From NCBI RefSeq assembly GCF_013868055.1, contig NZ_JACEOL010000014.1, positions 81,297 to 145,296 on the forward strand: a stretch of 64,000 bases of DNA, given 5' to 3'. The stretch is from Thermoactinomyces mirandus (lineage in GTDB: Bacteria > Bacillota > Bacilli > Thermoactinomycetales > Thermoactinomycetaceae). Shown here in pieces: positions 54,770 to 63,539 of the stretch. A program made the position numbers and the translations under genes. Under the pieces are notes generated by a model that saw nothing but the letters and a program-made list of their open reading frames with translations, made no database searches and had not been told where the DNA came from. Each line of letters opens with the position of its first letter. The stretch's first letter is position 1.

Positions 54770-56299
54770 CTATTTGAAAACCGGCTCTTTCAGTTTTGCA
54801 AGTTTTTCCAAAGAGGTTTTGTCCACATCTTCATGCAGGCTGTTGCCATGGGCATCCATGGTGACAATTGCGGCAAATCCCTTTACCTGCATGTGCCACA
54901 TTGCTTCCGGGACACCAAATTCCAGAAAATCCACTCCATCCACGCTGGTGATGCAGTCGGCATAGTATTGGGCGGCTCCGCCAATGGCATTCAGGTAGAC
55001 GGCACCGTGTTCTTTCATGGCTTGCAGGGTCTTTTGTCCCATGCCGCCTTTTCCGATCACGGCCCGAATGCCAAACTTCCTGATAATGTCGCCCTGATAA
55101 GGTTCTTCCCGAATGCTGGTGGTCGGTCCCGCTGCTTTTACCTGCCAATTTCCGTCCTCATCCTTGAGCATGACCGGGCCGCAGTGATAGATGATGCTTC
55201 CATTCAAATCGACCGGTGCGTCGTGATCGATCAAATATTTGTGCAGGGCGTCGCGGCCTGTGTGAATCGGACCATTGATAATCACGATATCCCCGACTTT
55301 CAGATCACGAACCTGTTCTTCCGTGACAGGGGTATGAAGAACAATTTCCCGCCTGTCTTTTGCGGCAGCATTGTCTTCGTCCATTTGTACATTCACTTTT
55401 TCTTCAGAAGTATACAGCCAGTTGAGGATTTCCCCTGTTTTGGGATCTATCGTTATCCCTTGCCGGCGATAAGCCCAGCAATTATAGGCAACCGATACAT
55501 AAAAGCTGGCCGGAATCCGGTTCATGGAACCGATCTTGCAGCCCAGCAATGTGACATTTCCACCAAAACCCATGGTGCCAATCGACAGGGTGTTTGCTTT
55601 TTCCATAATATATTCTTCCAGTTCGGCCAGTTTTGGATCAGGATTGGTATCATCGACATGGCGGAACAATTGTTTTTTTGCCAATTCAAAGCCGGTTGTG
55701 CGGTCACCGCCGATTCCGACTCCGATAAACCCGGCGCTGCATCCCTGTCCCTGGGCCTGATAAACGGAATGCAAAATACATTTGCGAATACCGTCCAGAT
55801 CCCGTCCGGCCCGGCCCAGACCTTCCAATTCGCAGGGCAAACTATACTGGATGTTTTTATTTTCACAGCCGCCGCCTTTCAGAATCAGGCGAACCTCGAT
55901 TTCATCCTTTTCCCATTGTTCGAAGGAGATGACCGGGGTTCCTTCTCCCAGGTTGTTGCCGCTGTTTTCACCGGTCAACGAATCGACGGAGTTAGGGCGC
56001 AGGACACCTTTTTTGGTTGCTTCCGCGATGGCCTCCCGGATTACCCTGGTGATTTCCAGCTGGTTGATGTGGACGGGAACCTTGATTTTAAAAGTAGGCA
56101 GTCCGGTATCCTGGCATATGGGCGATACATTTTCCTCGGCCATCACAATATTTTGAGCGATGGTCGAAAGTGCGATCGCAGAACGGGTGCCGGCATTTTC
56201 CATTTCCCGGGCCTTTCTGATCGCTTTGCGTACATCGGGGGGCAGATTGGTGGAGGTTTCCGTAATCAGTTTCAGAATAGACTCTTTTAAGGCCTGCAT
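54770..56299 (-). CDS. fumA: Class I fumarate hydratase (iron-sulfur)
   Basis: An oxygen-sensitive 4Fe-4S fumarase, 509 residues with N- and C-terminal domains fused as in E. coli FumA. Cluster Cys are in SPICQDTGLPTF, GQGCSAGFIGVG (with the GGDRTTGFELAK segment) and VTLLGCKIGS. The C-terminal domain contains VIINGPIHTGRDALHKYL, CGPVMLKDEDG and IGKGGMGQKT. It works in the TCA cycle next to succinate dehydrogenase, which is just upstream on the other strand. AGAAGGGA precedes the ATG. Confidence 0.94.
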   Translation of the reverse strand: MQALKESILKLITETSTNLPPDVRKAIRKAREMENAGTRSAIALSTIAQNIVMAEENVSPICQDTGLPTFKIKVPVHINQLEITRVIREAIAEATKKGVLRPNSVDSLTGENSGNNLGEGTPVISFEQWEKDEIEVRLILKGGGCENKNIQYSLPCELEGLGRAGRDLDGIRKCILHSVYQAQGQGCSAGFIGVGIGGDRTTGFELAKKQLFRHVDDTNPDPKLAELEEYIMEKANTLSIGTMGFGGNVTLLGCKIGSMNRIPASFYVSVAYNCWAYRRQGITIDPKTGEILNWLYTSEEKVNVQMDEDNAAAKDRREIVLHTPVTEEQVRDLKVGDIVIINGPIHTGRDALHKYLIDHDAPVDLNGSIIYHCGPVMLKDEDGNWQVKAAGPTTSIREEPYQGDIIRKFGIRAVIGKGGMGQKTLQAMKEHGAVYLNAIGGAAQYYADCITSVDGVDFLEFGVPEAMWHMQVKGFAAIVTMDAHGNSLHEDVDKTSLEKLAKLKEPVFK

Positions 56300-56445
56300 T
56301 CAAATCCCTTCTTCTTTATTTGATTGAACAGTTAAAAGATTAAAATGCCATTGAGTCGCACTAACAAGTTGCAACAAGATAAATGCATTGTGAATTGCAA
56401 CAAAAACCACAATATCTATTATATCTATTTTTTTAACATTTCTCA

Positions 56446-56482
56446 TTAAAAAAACTCAATCACCAAAAGATGATGACTGAGT
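56446..56482 (-). terminator. Terminator of the YodB-like gene
   Basis: On the minus strand ACTCAGTCA pairs with TGATTGAGT (one G-T pair) and is followed by TTTTTTT. Confidence 0.75.
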
Positions 56483-56538
56483 CTCCGGAAGTTTGGTAAG
56501 ATATGATAAACTGTTCCTTTTTAACCATTTCAACAGAT

Positions 56539-56865
56539 TCATAGTTCTTCTTCTTCGCATTCAATCCACTCATCGGCCCAGGACTGAATCGAGTCAATCA
56601 CGGGAGTGAGAGCCTTGCCTTTTTTTGTCAGAGCGTACTCAATCCGGACAGGAGTTTCAGGATAAACCCTCCGCTCCACCAACTCGTTTGCTTCCAGTTC
56701 TTTTAGCCTTTCAGCAAGCATCCGTTCACTCATCAAGGGGATTTGTTCACGTATATCCCGAAAACGGCAAGGTTTTTCCATTAAGACCCGGATGATCAGG
56801 CCTATCCATTTTTTTGATATAATTTTAACCGCTTCTTCGAATCTAGGGCATATGCAGCGATCCAT
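56539..56865 (-). CDS. HxlR-family redox-sensing regulator (YodB/CatR-like)
   Basis: A 108-residue winged-helix (HxlR) repressor. It aligns by eye with B. subtilis YodB over its length: CPRFEEAVKIISKKWIGLII, the MSERMLAERLKELEANELVERRVYPETPV core (landmark MLAERLKELE) and WADEW near the end. Two Cys near the N-terminus (CICP at 4-6) include one in the position of YodB Cys6, the quinone/diamide-sensing residue. ATG at 56865 follows GAGAGGTGA. No oxidoreductase target gene lies next to it. Confidence 0.88.
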   Translation of the reverse strand: MDRCICPRFEEAVKIISKKWIGLIIRVLMEKPCRFRDIREQIPLMSERMLAERLKELEANELVERRVYPETPVRIEYALTKKGKALTPVIDSIQSWADEWIECEEEEL

Positions 56866-56948
56866 AGTTTTCACCTCTCTTTCTATCTTAGCAAATGATG
56901 TGCCAATTGGCATCTGCCTCATAAAAACTGATTGGCCGTCTGACCAAT

Positions 56949-57686
56949 CTAATCATCTGAGTCATTATCGGTTTGTTCCACATCATACATGGATCGAATC
57001 CGTTCTTTGTCCTTTTTGAATGTTTTCCGGATTTGGCCCATGCTCCACCCCTTGCCCCTGTACAACAGCAAATAATCCAGCAACAGAGGGGACCAGGCCA
57101 GATTCAGGGCGTTTTGGGTAAAGGTATGGGCCGCGATTTCCCGCAATCGTTTTAACGGCTTGCGAAGGGCAAAAGGCCCTTTCTGTTTAACTGTCGCACG
57201 GGGCAAAGCATAATCGGTTCTGCCGACTTTGGTTTCTTCCAAATGATGGAACCATTCATGAACTAAATGGAGCAAATAAAGATCTTTATCCGGAACGGAA
57301 AGGTTCATGTCCTGAAACAACTGCCGGATCTGGGAAACCGAACTGCGGTAAATGGAGATCCGGTGTTGTTTTCGGTCATATTCGGCGCGGATGGAGGGAA
57401 TTTCCCCATGCACCTCCTTAAACCGAACCGTTAATCCTTCTTTCAGGAGAAGATTGATCATACCGCTGAAAGACTTCTCACATCCCCATTGCTTTGCAGC
57501 CGTATGCCCTTTTTGCATGGCCTGACGGATGAGAAGCGGAACTTCATCCGCTGCAAGAAAAGGAAAATATTCATCCTGTTCCAGTTCCAGGATAAACAGA
57601 TATTCGGGCGGCAGTACCGGATACTTGTGCTCAAGGATGATAGATGAAAGGGAACAGCGTGCGCCTCGTTCTGCCAAACGATTCAT
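56949..57686 (-). CDS. HExxH-containing protein, family unknown
   Basis: A 245-residue soluble protein with HEWFHHLEE at about 145-153, which fits the zinc-binding HExxH motif, in a helical context similar to IrrE/ImmA-type or minigluzincin peptidases. The acidic Glu following could be a third ligand, but I cannot confirm. The C-terminus is acidic (EQTDNDSDD). No signal peptide is visible. GGAGAGA lies about ten bases before the ATG. Function not recognised; a non-enzymatic metal protein is possible. Confidence 0.6.
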   Translation of the reverse strand: MNRLAERGARCSLSSIILEHKYPVLPPEYLFILELEQDEYFPFLAADEVPLLIRQAMQKGHTAAKQWGCEKSFSGMINLLLKEGLTVRFKEVHGEIPSIRAEYDRKQHRISIYRSSVSQIRQLFQDMNLSVPDKDLYLLHLVHEWFHHLEETKVGRTDYALPRATVKQKGPFALRKPLKRLREIAAHTFTQNALNLAWSPLLLDYLLLYRGKGWSMGQIRKTFKKDKERIRSMYDVEQTDNDSDD

Positions 57687-57766
57687 TTTTGGTTTCTCTC
57701 TCCATTTCGATCGGGTTTACTCACTTGTATGTGAAATAAGGCTTGACTCATTACAGAAATTGCCGA

Positions 57767-58186
57767 CTGAAAGCCCACGGTTTCAATCGTGGGATGAAAG
57801 GCGGCGTTGATCGGTAATCCCTTTATGGGATTGCTTAGAGAACAATTTTTTTTAAAATCGTACATATGAGCGGTACTCATCCCACTGGTAGTGGGTTTTG
57901 TTCCTGTACGTCATGGTATGGGTTTCCAGTGGTGAATAAATCTCTCCCGCTGGGTAAAACCATGAGAGTGTGTCAAAGGAACTAGCGTACTGGTAATACC
58001 ACGGGTACTTCCGTTGGTCGCAGGTACGCCGCCCATGTGAGTATATGCAACATGAGTTGTAGAACCATATGGGACGGGCTGATGAGACAGCCCCTAACTT
58101 GGGAGTTGCCCAAAGCAGAAATGAATTGAGGGCGTTAACTACCCAAGAATCCCACGGCTTCAGCCGTGGGAAGTCTCAAAGAGTTG
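57767..58186 (+). mobile_element. IS200/IS605-like element without transposase; candidate orphan omega RNA
   Basis: A 420-bp non-coding unit lies between two genes. Its left end has a hairpin CCCACG-(8)-CGTGGG at about 57772-57791; its right end has ATCCCACGGCTTCAGCCGTGG at 58149-58168 followed by GAAGTCTCAAAG, the form typical of IS605-family right ends. Between them is a chain of strong local hairpins (CCCAC-TGGTA-GTGGG; GGGCTGATGAGACAGCCC; TTGGGAGTTGCCCAA) like the guide (omega) RNA of TnpB or IscB (HEARO) elements. No tnpA, tnpB or iscB frame remains. The strand is inferred from the right-end hairpin. Confidence 0.65.
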
Positions 58187-58199
58187 GAGAATTTTCTGT

Positions 58200-59762
58200 T
58201 CAAGGTGAGATTAACTGCAAGATCCAATCTTTCAGATCGACGAGGCGCGGTGTCTTCGGCTGTGAATCGGTTCCACAGACGATCATGGGCACATTTGAAT
58301 CAAGGTAGTGCAGGGAACCGTGGGCACCGCCTTTATGGGTGGGGGAGCTTTCTCCCGTTAATTCATAGCCGGGGGCGACCGTAACCACAATCACCCGTTC
58401 GCCTGTATCCATGACCCCTGACAATCGAAACAGAACATCAGGGAAAATGCCGTACTCCATCCGATCGGATTCGACGGAAATGTCCAGTACCGACGGATTT
58501 CCTTCCATTTCCCATTTTTGCCCGTATACATCGGTCAAAGGACCGTTTTTCCGAAAACGGCACCTGGCTCCGGGAATGTTGCCGCTGACCACATAAATCC
58601 AATCTTTTTCCTTCCATGAGATGATGTCCAGTTTGGGTTCTTCTTGCAGGGCATTGACGACTTCCACGATCGCCAACTCCGGATCGAGGATATAAATATA
58701 GGCCATTCGCTCGTTTACGCATAATACCAGCTGATCCTGCTCCCGGGGAGAATGCTGTTTGATGGGCATAATCCTGTAGGAATGGAGTTTTTGGCGCAAA
58801 TCGATATAAGCCGCCTGCCTGTCAGGAAGGATATGGGTCTGTCCGCTGTCTCCCATAATGATCCAGACAGCTTTTTTGATCGCTTCTTCCCATGATCCAA
58901 ACGCATCCAGAATCTTTTGCAGTTCCTTGTCTGCCTGAATGATTCCACTGATTTCCGAAGGGCCTTTTTTGTGTACCTGATCGTCATTGGAAGGAAAATA
59001 GGCGATCGTAAAAGCAGGCAACTTTCTGTTTTCAATCAGGGACGAAAGTTCCATGCGCGTGAAGGAGTCGTTAAAGCCAAACCGCCTCCAGAAAGAAGTG
59101 TATTTTGTATTTGAAAAAATCCTTGACAAAGCAGCAAATGAAAAAAATGCCGGCGCCCGGGTCGGGATTTGTCTGGGAAGAATTCCAAACATGCTGGCGA
59201 TCCACGGAATGAACAGTTTCCGCTCATATTTCCCCCGGTAAATCAGACCATTGATAGAAGCGGTCGGTTGATCAGTTTCTTCATGAATTGTTTTTACTTG
59301 TCTGCTGATGGTTTTTTGGTTCAGATGCATGAGACTGTCACGCAATACTGTTCTTAAACCGAATGTCAGAATTTCCCGAAGACCGGTTCCAAAATTGATT
59401 ATCCTTTTTTCCTGCTTGTGGAAATAGACAAGTCCGTAGATGTGATGCTGGTTGGGAGGAGTTCCGGTTAGCAGGGTTGTTTCGATACAGACGGACATGG
59501 TGGGGAATGAAGAAACAACCTGTGGAAAATACTGTCCGTTTTGCTTCAGAAACGAAAGAGCCGGTGTTTTCCCGCTGTGAATGGTTTCTGTCAATACCGT
59601 GTCCATGAGCGAATCAATCATGATCAGGATTACCGGTTTTTGTTTCGGTTGCACATCTTTTTTTTGCATTTCCTCTTGTTGTACGCGCTGCTCTTTTTTT
59701 GAGGACTTTCCAAGAATGGTCGCAATGAGAACCAGGAGGACGATGACAGCCAGTAACGTCAT
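58200..59762 (-). CDS. Membrane-anchored alkaline-phosphatase-superfamily protein (type I phosphodiesterase-like)
   Basis: A 520-residue protein with one N-terminal membrane span (about 1-17) and an extracellular domain of the nucleotide pyrophosphatase/phosphodiesterase type. PVILIMIDSLMDTV carries the first metal Asp; VSSFPTMSVCIETTLLTGTPPNQHHIYG (landmark FPTMS) provides the Thr nucleophile; IMGDSGQTH is the second metal site and GGAHGSLHY the third. The order and spacing fit the superfamily. Substrate unknown. The omega-RNA-like element ends about 14 bases after its stop codon. Confidence 0.85.
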   Translation of the reverse strand: MTLLAVIVLLVLIATILGKSSKKEQRVQQEEMQKKDVQPKQKPVILIMIDSLMDTVLTETIHSGKTPALSFLKQNGQYFPQVVSSFPTMSVCIETTLLTGTPPNQHHIYGLVYFHKQEKRIINFGTGLREILTFGLRTVLRDSLMHLNQKTISRQVKTIHEETDQPTASINGLIYRGKYERKLFIPWIASMFGILPRQIPTRAPAFFSFAALSRIFSNTKYTSFWRRFGFNDSFTRMELSSLIENRKLPAFTIAYFPSNDDQVHKKGPSEISGIIQADKELQKILDAFGSWEEAIKKAVWIIMGDSGQTHILPDRQAAYIDLRQKLHSYRIMPIKQHSPREQDQLVLCVNERMAYIYILDPELAIVEVVNALQEEPKLDIISWKEKDWIYVVSGNIPGARCRFRKNGPLTDVYGQKWEMEGNPSVLDISVESDRMEYGIFPDVLFRLSGVMDTGERVIVVTVAPGYELTGESSPTHKGGAHGSLHYLDSNVPMIVCGTDSQPKTPRLVDLKDWILQLISP

Positions 59763-59942
59763 TTCTCAATTCCTTTCTTTTTTACAGTGATAAACATAGT
59801 TTTGCACTGAAACAGGCCAATTATGCCAGATCGTTTGACGTGGAAAGCCGCTTCCGGTACTTTTAATATAGAAGCATGATTAATCTGAAAAGTTGTGAAA
59901 GGGAGGCAGAAATTCATCAAATCAGAGAAAGGAAGGATATGC

Positions 59943-61139
59943 ATGCATACGCTTCCAAGAGTGCCGGAAAATGAGATCAGAAACAGGATTGCCCGGTTTC
60001 AGACTACGCTTCAGGAATTGGAAGCAGACGGAGCGTTGATCACGCAAAATGTCGATTTATATTACCTGACAGGAACAATGCAAAACGGAATTCTTTTTGT
60101 TCCGCAAACGGGAGAACCCTGTTTTTATGTAAAAAAAAGTGTGACCCGTGCTGAATATGAAACCATCCTGCCTGTTCAGCCCTTGGGTAGAATGAGAGAA
60201 CTTGGAGGAATAATTGAAACAAGATTTGGATCAGTCAAAAAATTGGCAATAGAGATGGATGTTTTGCCTTATGGTCTGGCAACACGATATCTGGGAATGT
60301 TTCCGCAAGCGGAAGCCATCGATATTTCTTTCCCGTTGCGCCTGCAAAGAGCCATCAAATCGGAATATGAGCTGCAACAGATCAAAAAAGCGGCCGTGTA
60401 TGTGAATGAAATCGTGGCCTCTCTGCCCGGCTATCTTCAAAAAGGAAAAACTGAACTGGAACTGTCCGCCAATATCGAACATGTCCTGCGGCTCAAGGGA
60501 AATATCGGGATCTATCGTATGCGCGGCTATAACCAGGAACTTTGCCTGGGCATGGTTGCTTCCGGCTCGGCGGCTGCCACTCCCACCTATTTTGATGGAC
60601 CGGCAGGCGGCCTGGGGGTCCAGCTGGCCAGTCCCCAGGGGGCAAGCCCAAAACCACTCAAAACCGGAGAACCGATTCTGATCGATATTGCCACCACCGT
60701 GGAGGGCTACCTGATTGACCAGACCCGCATGGCGGTCATCGGCGATTTGGACCCGGAAATGGAACGGGCTTATGAAGTGGCTGTCTCCATCATCCGGGAA
60801 ATGGAACAGATGGGCAAGCCGGGTGTCGAATGGCAAGCCCTTTATCTGCGGTCGCTGGAGATGGCAGAAAAAGCGGGCCTGTCCAACCATTTCATGGGCT
60901 ATGGCCCCGACCAGGCCAAATTTCTGGGGCATGGCGTCGGTCTGGAAATGGACGAGCTCCCGATACTGGCCAAGGGATTCCGGCAGCCGCTTCAGGAGGG
61001 AATGGTACTCGCCATCGAACCCAAATTCACCTTCCCTGGCCGGGGAGTTGCCGGAATCGAAAATACCTACCTCGTTACCAAAGATGGATTGCAGCCACTT
61101 ACCATTGCCCCGGAAGAAATCGTACGGATTCCGGAATAA
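59943..61139 (+). CDS. M24-family metallopeptidase (Xaa-Pro aminopeptidase-like)
   Basis: A pita-bread protease of 398 residues. The creatinase_N domain (1-150) precedes the catalytic domain, with metal ligands Asp in LIDIATTVEGYLIDQT (both Asp), His in LGHGVGLEMDELP, Glu in LAIEPKF and Glu in AGIENTYLV. This set matches prolidase/aminopeptidase P. ATG at 59943 is preferred because AAGGAAGG lies seven bases upstream; an earlier frame start at 59895 has a weaker site. Whether it cuts dipeptides or N-terminal Xaa-Pro is not decided. Confidence 0.92.
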   Translation: MHTLPRVPENEIRNRIARFQTTLQELEADGALITQNVDLYYLTGTMQNGILFVPQTGEPCFYVKKSVTRAEYETILPVQPLGRMRELGGIIETRFGSVKKLAIEMDVLPYGLATRYLGMFPQAEAIDISFPLRLQRAIKSEYELQQIKKAAVYVNEIVASLPGYLQKGKTELELSANIEHVLRLKGNIGIYRMRGYNQELCLGMVASGSAAATPTYFDGPAGGLGVQLASPQGASPKPLKTGEPILIDIATTVEGYLIDQTRMAVIGDLDPEMERAYEVAVSIIREMEQMGKPGVEWQALYLRSLEMAEKAGLSNHFMGYGPDQAKFLGHGVGLEMDELPILAKGFRQPLQEGMVLAIEPKFTFPGRGVAGIENTYLVTKDGLQPLTIAPEEIVRIPE

Positions 61140-61271
61140 GCTGCCCGGGCTTTCCCCAAAACGGAAAAGATTTCGTAACCGAATAACGGACTCGGGAATA
61201 TGATGTGGGAGAAAAGTCAAGTAGCACTTCAAAAAACACAGGATATTCGCCCAAATGATTCATAAATCCTC

Positions 61272-61299
61272 ACCATCAGTACAGCCTGCTCATAGAATA
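61272..61299 (+). promoter_or_regulatory. Candidate sigma-K promoter of gerE
   Basis: AC (61272-61273), 17 bases, then CATAGAATA (61291-61299), which fits the sigma-K form AC-N16/17-CATANNNTA. gerE is sigma-K dependent in B. subtilis. Confidence 0.6.
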
Positions 61300-61358
61300 A
61301 CTTGACTGGTCCCTGACCCTTGTATATCAGGTGCTCGAGCAAGGAAGGGTGGCATCAT

Positions 61359-61577
61359 TTGAGTAACCGTAAAGGCAACTCCTTGTTGACCAACCGGGAG
61401 AGGGAAGTTTTTGAGCTTTTGGTGCAAGACAAAACTACAAAGGAGATTGCCCAACAACTTTTCATCAGCGAGAAAACGGTTCGAAACCATATCAGCAATG
61501 TGATGCAAAAACTGAATGTAAAAGGACGTTCCCAGGCCGTGGTCGAGTTGGTAAGATTGGGCGAACTTAAAATCTGA
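61359..61577 (+). CDS. gerE: Spore-coat gene regulator GerE
   Basis: A LuxR-type DNA-binding protein without receiver domain, 72 residues, acting late in the mother cell to regulate coat genes. LTNREREVFELLVQDKTTKE and SEKTVRNHISNVMQKLNVKG are almost the same as B. subtilis GerE. Start is TTG at 61359, following AAGGAAGGGTGG; a longer frame from 61320 is unlikely. It lies after sdhCAB as in B. subtilis, though with 8 kb of insertion between them. Confidence 0.95.
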   Translation: MSNRKGNSLLTNREREVFELLVQDKTTKEIAQQLFISEKTVRNHISNVMQKLNVKGRSQAVVELVRLGELKI

Positions 61578-61584
61578 ATGAATG

Positions 61585-61616
61585 AACCCTGCTGCATGGA
61601 CGTGGCAGGGTTTTTG
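61585..61616 (+). terminator. Rho-independent terminator of gerE
   Basis: AACCCTGC pairs with GCAGGGTT around a 12-base loop and is followed by TTTTG. Confidence 0.85.
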
Positions 61617-61722
61617 TTGTGGGTTCCAATATCAAAGGCTTGGATGAGCGTTTGTTTGCAAGAAATACATTATTCAGAGATTTAGGTGGAGCTATATCAA
61701 ATGGTACGTATGGTGATAAGAG

Positions 61723-61753
61723 AAACGGGGGTTATAGTCACCCCCGTTTTCTT
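61723..61753. terminator. Hairpin, probable bidirectional terminator
   Basis: AAACGGGGGT and ACCCCCGTTT form a perfect 10-bp stem with a 7-base loop, T-rich on both strands. It lies 14 bases beyond the end of the ribD fragment. Confidence 0.7.
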
Positions 61754-61766
61754 GATTATTGATCAT

Positions 61767-62165
61767 TCAATATTTGGGATATCCGATGATACAAATATCC
61801 TCTCCAAACCGTTCAACGGTAATATTTTCAAGTTCAACAGCCAAAGCCATTCGCTCAAATCCCTGGCCCGAAATCAGTGTAATACTTTCCTTGCCGCCGA
61901 GTAATTTGGGGGCAATAAAGGAAACCACTTTCCCTACAAGCTTAGCTTCAAGCATCGACCAATTCAGTCCTCCACCTCCCTCAAGCAGTACTGATAGAAT
62001 TCCGTTTTCAGCCAGGTGCTTCATTGCTTTTACCAGATCGACACGTGGTCCGCTGCCAGTACAGATTACCTTTACTCCATGCTCAATCAGTTGTTTTTTT
62101 TTCTGTGTCTGCCTTGTTCGTACAAAAAACCATTCGTAGTTGTCACCAGTGGAGTACAAAGAAGA
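61767..62165 (-). pseudogene. Truncated RibD reductase-domain fragment
   Basis: The remaining about 130 codons match the C-terminal half of the RibD/dihydrofolate-reductase-like reductase of riboflavin synthesis: ENGILSVLLEGGGGLNWSML and FIAPKLLGGKE are family marks. The N-terminal half and the deaminase domain are absent. A run of nine A (minus strand, near 62094-62102) separates two frames: before it, TPLVTTTNGF reads in another frame, so there is also a frameshift. The fragment ends exactly where the CRISPR trailer repeat begins. Confidence 0.75.
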
Positions 62166-62168
62166 TCA

Positions 62169-62600
62169 TGAGCAAACCCTTATAGGTACGATACAAACTG
62201 TTTAGCAAGATTCAAGAGTTTCCGTTTCCAGTGGAATGTTTCAATTCTTCATAGGTACGATACAAACCCGATTCTTAGATACCTCATATAGCTGCGTTAC
62301 AAGTTTCAATTCCTCATAGGTACGATACAAACTCCCAGTGTCTTCCCTATTTTGATGATTTCTTGTTTGTTTCAATTCCTCATAGGTACGATACAAACCC
62401 ATTCTCAACTTCTCCTTTCAAGTTTTTATGTTTGGTTTCAATTCCTCATAGGTACGATACAAACTAGAATCGTTTTTGAGAGCTTTAAATTCATTTTATG
62501 TCGTTTCAATTCCTCATAGGTACGATACAAACAAGTTCAGGAAATACCTTCATAGCCAAAATTACGTTTTGTTTCAATTCCTCATAGGTACGATACAAAC
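62169..62600 (-). CRISPR. CRISPR array, seven repeats, six spacers
   Basis: Six full 30-bp repeats start at 62238, 62303, 62369, 62435, 62503 and 62571; a seventh, degenerate copy is at 62169-62198. On the plus strand the repeat begins GTTTCAATTCCTCATAGG and ends TACGATACAAAC. Spacers are 39, 35, 36, 36, 38 and 38 bases. The repeat at 62238 has one change. Read on the minus strand each repeat ends ATTGAAAC, the usual crRNA 5' handle of type I-B and some type III systems, and the degenerate copy keeps its 5' half, as trailer repeats do. The array therefore runs right to left. No cas gene is visible. Confidence 0.97.
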
Positions 62601-62985
62601 CCCAAAAAGTGTTGTTACTAAGCCATTCTACAAATAATCCCATTTTCCTCTTTACTGCCTTATTTTTGAGCGAAAAAATAAAGAATCCAGTAATAAAGCC
62701 AGTTTCCAGAACATTTATCAGAATATTCGGTGTCGTCGATCTCCCGGGTTTACTCCTCTACTCACGGTCGACGACAAATTTGGTTTCAACCATTTTAATC
62801 CGAGTTACTTGTGTAGACAGTCTGTCCGTTCGCTTCCTCAAGTATTTCCACCCAATGCTTTAATTCCAATACAATATATGTATATTTGTTTCTAAGTGAT
62901 GTTAAAAAGGCCAGAGGTATTTCCTCAAGCCTTTTCATTATTCGTTTCAAATCTGATATAAAATTTCTGATCGATTGACTTTCTT
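62601..62985 (-). promoter_or_regulatory. CRISPR leader region
   Basis: A 385-bp non-coding, A+T-rich stretch on the leader side of the array as set by the repeat orientation. It contains a hairpin, GTCGTCGA (62732-62739) paired with TCGACGAC (62768-62775), similar to one I recall near leaders of type I/III arrays. No gene is convincing here; the plus frame 62609-62863 has no ribosome-binding site. Confidence 0.6.
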
Positions 62986-62986
62986 A

Positions 62987-63438
62987 TCACTGCCTGTTGG
63001 ATAATTTTCGAGCAGATATTTTTAATCGCTCGGCCCATTCCTCTTGATATCCATATACTTCTTTTACTTTATCCATAAACTCATCAATCATGTCATCATC
63101 AACTATTTCAACGGGCTGTGGAACAAATTCTACTTTTTCATATTGATATGCTTGCCAAGAAGTATAAAGAACTGCATCAGTTACACAATAGCTGATCAAT
63201 ATTTCAGCTTGGGGATCTTCTATATCTAAGTGGATTAACCCATCAAATTCATCATCTAAAGTTAATAAAAGATCATCCCACTGTGCTTCTTCTCTTCAAC
63301 CCATTCCCAGCACATGTCAATAGCCTTTTTAACAAGATAATACCAGTTGTAAATTTCTGTTTTATCCATGATTTTTTCCGTTAATGTTAATAAGTAAGCA
63401 ACTTTAGCATCTACATTGACACTCTCATACCATTCCAT
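62987..63438 (-). pseudogene. Imm6-like immunity protein gene, frameshifted
   Basis: Two frames join to one protein of about 150 residues. The first (from ATG 63438 after GGGAGGT) gives MEWYESVNVDAKVAYLLTLT and YYLVKKAIDMCWEWVEE; after a frame change near 63280 the second gives QWDDLLLTLDDEFDGLIHLD, SYCVTDAVLYTSWQAYQYE and ends LKISARKLSNRQ. The whole resembles the Imm6 family of immunity proteins that protect against polymorphic toxins. A single shift in an AGAAGAAG run breaks it. No toxin gene is in view. Confidence 0.65.
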
Positions 63439-63539
63439 ATTTACAACCTCCCTCAATAAATTAAGTTTTTCTCACTCAATCTCTCGTTTTCTCCAATTTT
63501 GAAAAATGAACCAGGCATTTAGAACGGATACATTTTGAA

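Noticed and set aside
54833..56290. 485-codon open frame on the plus strand opposite the fumarase gene
   Set aside because: Mirror frame of a well-conserved gene; the fumarase strand has the motifs, ribosome-binding site and correct ends.
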